Below, one piece after another: positions 6,705 to 13,112 of a DNA stretch of 13,112 nt (position 1 is its first letter; each line of letters starts with the position of its first letter). Source of the DNA: DATCVR01 sp036566745 (lineage in GTDB: Bacteria > Actinomycetota > Actinomycetes > Jiangellales > Jiangellaceae); contig DATCVR010000022.1 in NCBI GenBank assembly GCA_036566745.1, forward strand, positions 1 through 13,112, in the 5' to 3' direction. The position numbers and the translations under genes are program-made. The notes beneath the pieces were generated by a model. The model was given only the letters and a program-made list of their open reading frames with translations, ran no database searches and was not told where the DNA came from.

Positions 6705-6718
6705 CTGGTATATACCAG
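6705..6718. promoter_or_regulatory. Perfect palindromic operator of the PTS operon
   Basis: CTGGTATATACCAG is a perfect 14-base palindrome. It fits the HutC-subfamily pattern GT-N-TA-N-AC and agrees at 12 of 14 positions with CTGGTCTAGACCAG, the inner part of the Streptomyces DasR element as I recall it; the two differences are symmetrical. It covers the predicted -10 of the IIC promoter, so a bound GntR dimer would block RNA polymerase. A one-mismatch copy of its core lies before gntR at 2960-2969. Confidence 0.75.
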
Positions 6719-6738
6719 TCGCATGTGTGACGGGTCAA
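6709..6738 (-). promoter_or_regulatory. Sigma-70-like promoter of the PTS operon
   Basis: On the - strand TTGACC (6738-6733) matches the -35 consensus at five of six positions. An 18-base spacer is followed by TATATA (6714-6709) as the -10. The -10 lies inside the palindromic operator. Transcription would start around 6702, some 35 bases before the IIC ATG. Confidence 0.6.
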
Positions 6739-6848
6739 CCACTCTCGCGGGCGCACCACGAGGACTTCTATCGCTCCGCTAGGCCTGCAGGCATGGTGCG
6801 GCACGCGGGCGGGTGCTGAACGTGATCATTCCGCAGCGGCGGGGCGGG
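6719..6848. other. Spacer between the polyprenyl synthase stop and the PTS control region
   Basis: Apart from the -35 box at 6733-6738, this 130-base stretch shows no gene. It holds the 10-base palindrome GCCTGCAGGC (6783-6792) and several short GC-rich partial repeats, none forming a convincing terminator with a T-run. How transcription from the nuo/polyprenyl synthase side is stopped before the PTS operon is not evident, so read-through is possible. Confidence 0.5.
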
Positions 6849-7844
6849 TCAGGACGTGCGGTCGACCACCACGTCGCACAACAGCTCGAGGGCACGACGG
6901 GCCGGGATGTCCGGCAGGCCGTCGAGGCTGGCCCGAGCGGACGCGGCCCAGCGCAGCACCTCGACCCGCGCCTCCTCCATCGCCGGGTGGGCGCGCAGGA
7001 GGGTCAGGGCCTCGGCGTGGATGTCGTCGTCGACGATGGGCCTGTCGATCAGCTCGAGGAGTCGCTCGTCGCCGGCCCGGGGCGATCGCCGGGCGTAGAG
7101 GATCGGCAGGGTCGCGACGCCTTCACGCAGGTCGGTGCCGGGCGTCTTGCCGGACAGGGCGGACTCGCCGGCGATGTCGAGGAGGTCGTCGGCCAGCTGG
7201 AACGCCATCCCGATCCGCTCGCCGAACCGGCTCAGCGTCTCGATGATCTCGCGGGACGTGCCTCCGTGCAGCGCGCCGAGATGGGCCGAGGTCGCGATCA
7301 GCGACGCGGTCTTGTCCGACAGCACCTCTAGATAGTGCTCGACCGGGTCGTCGTCCTCGCCCGGCCCCAGCACCTCGTGGAGCTGGCCCCGGACCAGCCG
7401 CTGGAAGGTGCGAGCCTGGATGCGGACCGACTCGGGGCCCAGATCGGCCTGGATCTCGGACGCACACGCGAACAGGTAGTCGCCGGTCAGGATCGCCACG
7501 GTGTTGTCCCAGCGCGCGTTGGCGCTGGGCGCGCCCCGCCGCAGCTCGGCTTCGTCCATGACGTCGTCGTGGTACAACGTGGCGACGTGGGTGAGCTCGA
7601 CGCCCACCGCGGCCGGGACGACGAACGGCGCGTCGATCTCGCCGAAGCCGGCCGCCGTCAGCGCGAGCAGGGGACGGAACCGCTTGCCCCCGGCCTGGAC
7701 CAGATGCCTCGAGGCCTCGGCGAGCACGGCGTCGTCGGACTTCACGGCCTCGAGGAGCTGTTGTTCGACCTCGTCGAGGGCCACCCCGACGGCAGCGTCG
7801 AACTCGGGATCGACGGCAGGGATCCCGATGCCGGGAGCGCTCAT
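6849..7844 (-). CDS. Long-chain polyprenyl diphosphate synthase (probable menaquinone side chain)
   Basis: A 331-residue trans-isoprenyl diphosphate synthase. It shows GGKRFRP (52-58), the first aspartate-rich motif DDVMD (93-97), LRRGAPSANARWDN after it, GDYLFA (121-126), and the second aspartate-rich motif DDLLD (219-223) in the FQLADDLLDI block. It condenses isopentenyl diphosphate units onto an allylic primer using Mg ions. The residues four and five places before the first Asp are T89 and A88, both small, which in this family leaves the chain-length pocket open and favours long products (heptaprenyl to nonaprenyl range). The start has an AGGAGGGG ribosome site (7853-7860) eight bases upstream; an open frame further up is nuoN shadow. 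It follows nuoN by 25 bases, fitting supply of menaquinone tails for the quinone that complex I reduces. Confidence 0.92.
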   Translation of the reverse strand: MSAPGIGIPAVDPEFDAAVGVALDEVEQQLLEAVKSDDAVLAEASRHLVQAGGKRFRPLLALTAAGFGEIDAPFVVPAAVGVELTHVATLYHDDVMDEAELRRGAPSANARWDNTVAILTGDYLFACASEIQADLGPESVRIQARTFQRLVRGQLHEVLGPGEDDDPVEHYLEVLSDKTASLIATSAHLGALHGGTSREIIETLSRFGERIGMAFQLADDLLDIAGESALSGKTPGTDLREGVATLPILYARRSPRAGDERLLELIDRPIVDDDIHAEALTLLRAHPAMEEARVEVLRWAASARASLDGLPDIPARRALELLCDVVVDRTS

Positions 7845-7869
7845 CGGGACTTCCCCTCCTCCGACGGTG

Positions 7870-9396
7870 CTAGCGGATGAACGTCGCCGCCTGCTGGGCC
7901 AGGTCGAGCAGCGGCCCGGGCAGGATGCCCAGGACGACGGTACCGATGGCGCCCACGGCGATACCGACGGTAGTCCACGGGCTCGCAACCGCGACGGTCG
8001 GGCCTTCGGCTGCCGGCTCGGAGAAGAACATCAGGACGATGACCCGGACGTAGAAGAACGCCGCCACCGCACTCGCGAGCACACCGACGATCACCAGCGG
8101 CATGGCGCCACCCTCGACCGCGGCCGTGAAAACCGCCAGCTTGCCGACGAAGCCGCTCGTCAGCGGAATCCCCGCGAAGGCCAGCAGGAACAGCGCGAAG
8201 GTCGCGGCCACCACCGGCGAGCGCCGGCCGAGCCCGGCCCACTTGGACAGGTGGGTCGCCTCGCCACCGGCGTCGCGTACGAGCGTGACCACCGCGAACG
8301 CGCCAACCGTCGTCAGTCCGTAGGCCGCGAGATAGAACAGGATCGCCGCGGTGCCGACCTCGTCGGCGGCCACCAGCGCGGTCAGGATGAACCCGGCGTG
8401 GGCGATCGAGGAGTAGGCGAGCATCCGCTTGACGTCGGTCTGGGTCAGCGCGACCACGGACCCGACGATCATGGTGGCGATCGCCACGGCCCACAGCATC
8501 GGCTGCCAGTCCGAGCGCAGGCCACCGAAGGCGACGTAGAAGAGTCGCACCATCGCGCCGAACGCCGCCAGCTTGGTGCACGCCGCCATGAACGCCGTGA
8601 CCGGAGTGGGCGCGCCCTGGTAGACGTCGGGCGTCCAGGAATGGAATGGCACCGCGCCGACCTTGAACAGCAGCCCCACGGCCATCAGACCCACACCGGC
8701 CAGCAAAATGCCGTCCTGGCCGACCCGCGAGGCCAGCGTCGCGTCGATCTCGGAGAAGCGGAGCGAACCCGAGTACCCGTAGACGAAGGCCATGCCGAAC
8801 AGGAAGAACGCCGAGGAGAACGCGCCGAGCAGGAAGTACTTGAGCGCCGCCTCCTGCGAGAGCAGGCGCCTCCGGCGAGCCATCCCGCACAGCAGGTACA
8901 ACGGCAGCGAGAGGACCTCGAGCGCGACGAACATGATCAGCAGGTCGTTGGCGGCCGGGAAGAGCAGCATGCCGCCCACGGCGAACATCATCAGCGGGTA
9001 GACCTCGGTCTGGAGCACCCGCTCGCGCACCAGGACCCGCTCCTCCTCGCTGCCGGGCAGCGACGAAGCTGCGGGCGAGAAGGCGTCGCCGCCGCCCTCG
9101 AGACGCCGCTCGGCGAAGAAGAACACGCTGATCGCGGCCAGCACGAGGATGGTGCCCTGGATGAACAGGGCGGGTCCGTCGATCGCGACCGAGCCTTCGG
9201 CGCCGATGACCTCGGTGCCCGACAGCCGCACGACCTGGACGAACGCCGCGACGAGCGCGACCAGCGCCAGCACGATCTGGATCGGATGGCGCGTCGCACG
9301 TGGCGCGAACGCCTCGACCAGCACACCGACCACGGCCGCGCCGAACACAATGATGATCGGCAGCAGTTCGGCGTACTCGATGGACGGCGCGATCAC
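7870..9396 (-). CDS. nuoN: NADH-quinone oxidoreductase (complex I) subunit N
   Basis: A 508-residue membrane protein, one of the three antiporter-like proton-pumping subunits of the complex I membrane arm. Key charged residues are visible: E160 in FVALEVLSLPLYLL, K245 in LLFKVGAVPFHSW, K275 in AACTKLAAFG, and K419 in SGFVGKLAVF. These correspond to E133, K217, K247 and K395 of E. coli NuoN. PDVYQGAPTPVTAFMA (256-271) is the family signature. Residues 96-132 form a hydrophilic, charged loop that is longer than in E. coli, as far as I recall a usual feature in actinobacteria. The GTG start overlaps the nuoM stop by four bases (GTGA, 9393-9396) with AAGGGA upstream. Last nuo gene of the cluster. 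Confidence 0.96.
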   Translation of the reverse strand: MIAPSIEYAELLPIIIVFGAAVVGVLVEAFAPRATRHPIQIVLALVALVAAFVQVVRLSGTEVIGAEGSVAIDGPALFIQGTILVLAAISVFFFAERRLEGGGDAFSPAASSLPGSEEERVLVRERVLQTEVYPLMMFAVGGMLLFPAANDLLIMFVALEVLSLPLYLLCGMARRRRLLSQEAALKYFLLGAFSSAFFLFGMAFVYGYSGSLRFSEIDATLASRVGQDGILLAGVGLMAVGLLFKVGAVPFHSWTPDVYQGAPTPVTAFMAACTKLAAFGAMVRLFYVAFGGLRSDWQPMLWAVAIATMIVGSVVALTQTDVKRMLAYSSIAHAGFILTALVAADEVGTAAILFYLAAYGLTTVGAFAVVTLVRDAGGEATHLSKWAGLGRRSPVVAATFALFLLAFAGIPLTSGFVGKLAVFTAAVEGGAMPLVIVGVLASAVAAFFYVRVIVLMFFSEPAAEGPTVAVASPWTTVGIAVGAIGTVVLGILPGPLLDLAQQAATFIR

Positions 9397-10934
9397 TGGT
9401 CGTTCCCTTCGTCAGCCGGCTCAGCGGCGGGCACGAGCGGCGCAGGTGTCTCGACGTCGACCTCGGCCACGGCCGGTTCGACGGCGTCGTCGATCACGTC
9501 GACCAGCGGCTTCGGGAAGAAACCGATGACCAGGATCAACGCGATCAGCGGCGTGACGACGGTGATCTCGCGCGGCTTGAGATCGGGGGTGTCGGCCACC
9601 CCGGCGTGGACCGGCCCGGTCATCGTGCGCTGGTAGAGCCACAGGATGTAGATGGCCGCGAGCACGATGCCCACCGTGGCCACGACCGCCGCGGCGCGGT
9701 AGCGCTCGAACGTCCCGACGATCACCAGGAACTCGGACAGGAACGTGGACAGCGGCGGCAGCGCGAGTCCCGACAGGCCGGCGACGAGGAAGACCCCGGC
9801 CAGCTTCGGTGCCGGCTTCTGGATGCCGCCGTAGTCGGAGATCTGCCGCGAGCCGCGCCGGGAGATCATGAATCCGACCACGACGAACAGCGCGATCGTG
9901 GACAGCCCGTGGTTGACCATGTACAGCGTGGACCCGGTGGCGGCCGTGCCGGTGAAGGCGAAGATGCCCAGCACGATGAAGCCGAAATGCGAGATCGAGG
10001 TGTAGGCGATGAGGCGCTTGAGGTCGGTCTGCCCGATGGCCAGCAGTGCGCCGTAGACGATGCTGATGACCGCCAGCACGACGATGGCCGGCCCGAAGTC
10101 GCGGGCGGCGTCCGGGAAGAGCGGCACCGCCAGCGCGATCATGCCGAACGTGCCGACCTTGTCGACCACGCCGGAGAGGAAAGCGGCGTTGGACGGTGTG
10201 GCCTCGGCCGCGGCGTCGGGCAGCCACGTGTGGAACGGCCACAGCGGCGCCTTGATCGCGAAGGCGATCATGAAGCCGAGGAAGAGCCATCGCTGGGTCT
10301 CGACCGGAATGTCGAGCGCGACCAGGTCGGCCAGCAGGAACGACGGATTGCCGGCGTCGACCGACTGCACGTAGAGCCCGATGACGGCGGCCAGCATGAC
10401 CAGTCCGCCGAAGAGGTTGTAGAGCAGGAACTTGATGGCGGCATACCGGCGCTGCGGCCCGCCGAACATCCCGATCATGAAATACAGCGGGATCAGCATC
10501 GCCTCGAACACGATGTAGAACAGCAGGACGTCCTTGGCCGCGAACGCCGCCACAGTCATGGCCTCGACCACCAGCAGCAGGGCGAACAGCGCCTTCGGGT
10601 CGCGCTGGTCCTGCTCGGCCTCCGGCCACATCGCCAGCAGCACGATCGGCGCGGCCACGGCCGTCAACCCGATGAGCGCCACGCCGATGCCGTCGACGCC
10701 CAGCGACCAGTACACCCCGAACGACTCGACCCAGGCGTACTCCTCGGTCAGCTGCGTGTGGGGCCCGCCGACGTCGAACTGGAGCAGGGCGACGACCGCC
10801 AGGACGAGCGTGACCAGCGACGCGGCGAGCGCCACCTGCTTGGCGAGGGTCCGCCGGCCGGTCGGCACCAGCGCCGTGAGGACACCGCCCAGCGCCGGAA
10901 CGGCGATCAGCGTGGTCAACCAGGGGAAGGTCAC
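9393..10934 (-). CDS. nuoM: NADH-quinone oxidoreductase (complex I) subunit M
   Basis: A 513-residue membrane protein with about fourteen helices, homologous to Mrp antiporters. E144 in FYIVFEAMLIPLYFMIG is the conserved pumping glutamate and has the same number as in E. coli NuoM. K228 in AFAIKAPLWPFHTWLPDA and K259 in VVDKVGTFG are the conserved channel lysines, and E401 in LSEFLVIVG the terminal-channel glutamate. The segment AAAEATPSNAAF replaces the E. coli-type sequence after WLPDA, which as far as I recall is usual in actinobacteria. The C-terminus ends in an acidic, alanine/proline-rich tail (about 488-513). The start is the GTG at 10934, overlapping the nuoL stop (GTGA, 10931-10934), with GGTGAGG five bases before it. 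The open frame extends to 11252, but that part lies over nuoL and has non-protein composition. Confidence 0.96.
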   Translation of the reverse strand: MTFPWLTTLIAVPALGGVLTALVPTGRRTLAKQVALAASLVTLVLAVVALLQFDVGGPHTQLTEEYAWVESFGVYWSLGVDGIGVALIGLTAVAAPIVLLAMWPEAEQDQRDPKALFALLLVVEAMTVAAFAAKDVLLFYIVFEAMLIPLYFMIGMFGGPQRRYAAIKFLLYNLFGGLVMLAAVIGLYVQSVDAGNPSFLLADLVALDIPVETQRWLFLGFMIAFAIKAPLWPFHTWLPDAAAEATPSNAAFLSGVVDKVGTFGMIALAVPLFPDAARDFGPAIVVLAVISIVYGALLAIGQTDLKRLIAYTSISHFGFIVLGIFAFTGTAATGSTLYMVNHGLSTIALFVVVGFMISRRGSRQISDYGGIQKPAPKLAGVFLVAGLSGLALPPLSTFLSEFLVIVGTFERYRAAAVVATVGIVLAAIYILWLYQRTMTGPVHAGVADTPDLKPREITVVTPLIALILVIGFFPKPLVDVIDDAVEPAVAEVDVETPAPLVPAAEPADEGNDQ

Positions 10935-12889
10935 GGGAGCCTCACCAGAAGCATGGCCACGACGACCACGCCGGCACCGGCGAGCATCGTCAGGGCGTAG
11001 GAGCGGACGAATCCGGTCTGCCAGCGTCGCCAGCGTGCCGACAATCCGGCCACGGCGGTCGCGGTGCCGATGACGGCGCCGTCGACGCCACGGCTGTCGG
11101 CGTAGACGAGGGACCGGGTCAGGTATTGCCCAGGGCGCATGAACACCGTCTCGTTGAACGCGTCGCCGTAGAGGTCGCGGCGCGCGGCGACGGTGAGCGG
11201 GTTGCCCTGGGGCGCCTCCACCGGGATCGGCCTGCGACCGTACATCAACCACCCGACAGCCACGCCGACGACGACCACGCCGAGGGTGATCGCGATAAGC
11301 GCCCAGACCGGGATGGGTGGTTCGTGGTGCTCCTCACCGGTGACCGGTCGCAGCCACGCCGAGACACCACCGGAGAGGTAGGCCAGCAGGAATCCGCCCA
11401 CGACAGACAGCGCGCCGAGCACGATCAGCGGCACGGTCATCACCGCGGGCGACTCGTGGGGGTGGGCGTCGTCGGCCCACCGCTTCTTGCCCAGGAAGGT
11501 CATGAGCATCAGCCGCGTCATGTAGAACGCCGTGACGCCGGCGCCGATCAGCGCACAGAGCCCGATCAGCCAGTTCTCGGCGAAGGCCGCCTCGATGATC
11601 TTGTCCTTGGAGAAGAACCCGGCGAACGGCGGGATGCCGATGATGGCGAGGTAGCCCGCGGAGAACGTCAGGAACGTCACCGGCATGGCCGTGCGCAGCC
11701 CGCCGAAGCGGCGCATGTTGACCTCGTCGTTCATGCCGTGCATGACCGAACCCGCACCCAGGAACAGGTTGGCCTTGAAGAAGCCGTGGGTCAGCAGGTG
11801 GAAGATCGCGAACGCGTATCCGGCCGGCCCGAGTCCCGCGCCGAGCATCATGTAGCCGATCTGGCTCATGGTCGATCCGGCCAGGGCCTTCTTGATGTCG
11901 TCCTTGGCGCAACCGATGATCGCACCCATGAGAAGGGTGATGGTGCCGACGAGCACCACCGCGGTGCGGGCGTCGGGGGCGAGGTCGTAGATGGCCGCCG
12001 AGCGGACCACCAGGTAGACCCCGGCCGTGACCATCGTCGCGGCGTGGATCAGCGCCGACACCGGGGTCGGGCCCTCCATCGCGTCGAGCAGCCACGACTG
12101 CAGCGGGAACTGCGCGGACTTGCCGCAGGCCGCGAGCAGCAGGAACAGCCCGATCGCGTTCAGCCACCCGGTCGAGGCGCCCTGAGCGGAGTCGAACACG
12201 ACATCGAAAGCAGAGGAGCCGAACACCACGACCATCGAGGCGATCGCGAGCACCATGCCGGTGTCGCCGACCCGGTTGACGACGAACGCCTTCTTCGCCG
12301 CCACCGCCGCCGAGGGCTTGTGCTGCCAGAACCCGATCAGGAGGTACGAGGCCAGGCCAACGCCCTCCCAGCCGACGAAAAGCACCAGGAAGTCGTTGGC
12401 GAGCACGAGCAGCAGCATCGCGGCCACGAACAGGTTGAGGTAGCCGAAGAAGCGGCGGCGCCGCTCGTCGTGCTCCATGTACCCGATCGAGTAGACGTGG
12501 ATCAGCGACCCGACACCAGTGATGAGCAGCACGAACGCCATCGAGAGCTGGTCGAGCAGCAGGCCGACCTCGACGTGGTAGCCGCCGGCGTTGAACCAGT
12601 CCCACAGCGTCACCGAGGTGGCGCGCGAGGTGTCGTCCTCGCCGAGCATGGCGATCAGCAGGACGACCGCCACCACGAACGACAGGCACGACGCGACGGT
12701 GCCGACCAGGTGGCCGACCTTGTCGGTGCGCCGGCCGCCCAGCAGGAGGATCGCGGCACCGAGCAGCGGGAAGGCGATGAGCAGCCAGCTCAGCGAGAAC
12801 ACGCCGCTGGCGCTCGCCACGGCTTGCTCGACGCCGTGCCCGGCCTCGGCCGGCAGGGCGGCCAGGCCCAGTGTGGACGTCACGGTCAC
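10931..12889 (-). CDS. nuoL: NADH-quinone oxidoreductase (complex I) subunit L
   Basis: A 652-residue protein, the most distal pump subunit of complex I. E175 in LFVGWEGVGLASYLL corresponds to E144 of E. coli NuoL, K257 in CGKSAQFPLQSWLLDAMEG to K229, and K372 in THGFFKANLFLGAG to K342. PTPVSALIHAATMVTAGVYL (275-294) and IPPFAGFFSKDKIIE (419-433) are family signatures. The C-terminal part (about 565-630) forms the lateral amphipathic helix with a last membrane segment at 632-650. The start is uncertain by two codons: GAGAGG lies three bases before the GTG at 12889 but nine before the in-frame GTG at 12883, which has the better spacing. It follows nuoK by 28 bases and is coupled to nuoM by a four-base overlap. 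Confidence 0.96.
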   Translation of the reverse strand: MTVTSTLGLAALPAEAGHGVEQAVASASGVFSLSWLLIAFPLLGAAILLLGGRRTDKVGHLVGTVASCLSFVVAVVLLIAMLGEDDTSRATSVTLWDWFNAGGYHVEVGLLLDQLSMAFVLLITGVGSLIHVYSIGYMEHDERRRRFFGYLNLFVAAMLLLVLANDFLVLFVGWEGVGLASYLLIGFWQHKPSAAVAAKKAFVVNRVGDTGMVLAIASMVVVFGSSAFDVVFDSAQGASTGWLNAIGLFLLLAACGKSAQFPLQSWLLDAMEGPTPVSALIHAATMVTAGVYLVVRSAAIYDLAPDARTAVVLVGTITLLMGAIIGCAKDDIKKALAGSTMSQIGYMMLGAGLGPAGYAFAIFHLLTHGFFKANLFLGAGSVMHGMNDEVNMRRFGGLRTAMPVTFLTFSAGYLAIIGIPPFAGFFSKDKIIEAAFAENWLIGLCALIGAGVTAFYMTRLMLMTFLGKKRWADDAHPHESPAVMTVPLIVLGALSVVGGFLLAYLSGGVSAWLRPVTGEEHHEPPIPVWALIAITLGVVVVGVAVGWLMYGRRPIPVEAPQGNPLTVAARRDLYGDAFNETVFMRPGQYLTRSLVYADSRGVDGAVIGTATAVAGLSARWRRWQTGFVRSYALTMLAGAGVVVVAMLLVRLP

Positions 12890-12892
12890 AGT

Positions 12893-12898
12893 CCTCTC
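12893..12898 (-). promoter_or_regulatory. Ribosome binding site deciding the nuoL start
   Basis: On the - strand this reads GAGAGG. It is three bases from the GTG at 12889 and nine bases from the in-frame GTG at 12883. The spacing argues for the second GTG as the main start; both give the same protein apart from two residues. Confidence 0.5.
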
Positions 12899-12917
12899 AC
12901 CACGTCGGTCCTGCCCG

Positions 12918-13112
12918 TCACAGCTTCAGCAGGCTGGCGTCGTCGACCGACGCGGACCTGCGGGTGCGGAAGATGGTCACGATGATCGCCAGGCCGATGA
13001 CGACCTCGGCCGCGGCCACGACCATGACGAAGAACGCCACGATCTGCCCGTCGAGGTTGCCGTGCATGCGGGCGAAGGTCACGAACGCCAGGTTGGCGGC
13101 GTTGAGCATGAG
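12918..13112 (-). CDS. nuoK: NADH-quinone oxidoreductase (complex I) subunit K (3' end, partial)
   Basis: The gene runs off the right edge; the last 64 residues are visible and end at the TGA 12920-12918. The fragment begins with LMLNAANLAFV, the motif directly after the conserved Glu36 of E. coli NuoK, which lies just outside the window. Counted from there, the glutamate in VVAAAEVVIGLAII falls at position 72, matching the essential Glu72 of E. coli. NuoK is a small three-helix subunit linking the quinone-side channel to the antiporter-like subunits, normally about 100 residues. The Cys-free tail RTRRSASVDDASLLKL is the cytoplasmic end. It precedes nuoL by 28 bases, in the canonical nuoK-L-M-N order. 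Confidence 0.94.
   Translation of the reverse strand, partial: LMLNAANLAFVTFARMHGNLDGQIVAFFVMVVAAAEVVIGLAIIVTIFRTRRSASVDDASLLKL

Noticed and set aside
5019..6782. 587-codon open frame on the + strand opposite PTS IIB/IIC
   Set aside because: The product is dominated by Arg, His, Asp, Gln and Glu, typical of the antisense of a hydrophobic membrane gene in GC-rich DNA.
6783..6792. Palindrome GCCTGCAGGC considered as terminator or operator
   Set aside because: It has no loop, no T-run, and no relation to a promoter box or to the other operators; a 10-base palindrome is not rare in GC-rich DNA.
7321..7339. AGCAC/GTGCT inverted repeat with a CTCTAGATA centre, resembling a GntR site
   Set aside because: It lies inside the polyprenyl synthase coding region and lacks the GT-N-TA-N-AC core.
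7845..7988. Possible N-terminal extension of the polyprenyl synthase
   Set aside because: It lies over the end of nuoN and has non-protein composition; a strong ribosome site supports the start at 7844.
7501..9636. 711-codon open frame on the + strand opposite nuoN and polyprenyl synthase
   Set aside because: Composition is antisense-type (Asp/Arg/His/Gln rich) with no domain; it spans two clear genes on the other strand.
9606..11000. 464-codon open frame on the + strand opposite nuoM
   Set aside because: Antisense shadow of a membrane protein, with hydrophilic low-complexity composition.
10935..11252. Possible N-terminal extension of NuoM
   Set aside because: The added 106 residues are Arg/Pro rich and lie fully over nuoL. 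The GTG at 10934 with a ribosome site begins the conserved NuoM sequence.
11126..12985. 619-codon open frame on the + strand opposite nuoL
   Set aside because: Antisense shadow; the - strand frame holds all the conserved NuoL residues.
1..13112. tRNA, rRNA, riboswitch, CRISPR, insertion sequence or defence system
   Set aside because: Nearly all bases are in recognised genes, the spacers are short, and no cloverleaf, repeat array, transposase or defence-type domain was seen by eye.

Overview
This is a chromosomal segment from a high-GC actinobacterium. The codon third positions are strongly GC, GTG starts are common, KorA/KorB are of the actinobacterial type, and a long-chain polyprenyl diphosphate synthase directly follows nuoN. 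A Nocardioidaceae-like organism (Nocardioides, Aeromicrobium and relatives) is a plausible guess, but no 16S or other genus marker is present.

Left block, + strand (1-2935): the 3' end of korA, complete korB (2-oxoglutarate:ferredoxin oxidoreductase), a small GNAT acetyltransferase, and a RarD/EamA-family permease that looks leaderless.

Middle block (2936-6848): a self-contained phosphotransferase cassette. A GntR/UTRA regulator lies on the + strand. Convergent with it, on the - strand, is a four-gene operon in the order IIC - IIB - IIA - SIS-domain sugar-phosphate protein. A perfect 14-bp palindrome (CTGGTATATACCAG) overlaps the -10 of the IIC promoter. Two adjacent related half-degenerate palindromes precede gntR. 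Together these suggest a local autoregulated switch. The IIC is of the UlaA (ascorbate) family but lacks the glutamines that follow the two conserved histidines in E. coli UlaA, and none of the UlaD/E/F/G catabolic enzymes is present, so the sugar is unknown. This is the most interesting part of the window.

Right block, - strand (6849-13112, read right to left): nuoK (partial), nuoL, nuoM, nuoN and a polyprenyl diphosphate synthase. These are the distal membrane-arm subunits of respiratory complex I followed by an enzyme that probably makes the menaquinone side chain. nuoL/nuoM and nuoM/nuoN are each joined by GTGA stop-start overlaps, pointing to translational coupling.

From general knowledge of actinobacterial genomes, kor genes, rarD, the polyprenyl synthase and nuo occur near each other; the PTS cassette appears to sit as an accessory module inside that neighbourhood. 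No RNA gene, transposon, CRISPR array or origin was seen, and no gene-free stretch exceeds 300 bases; the longest is 6669-6848.
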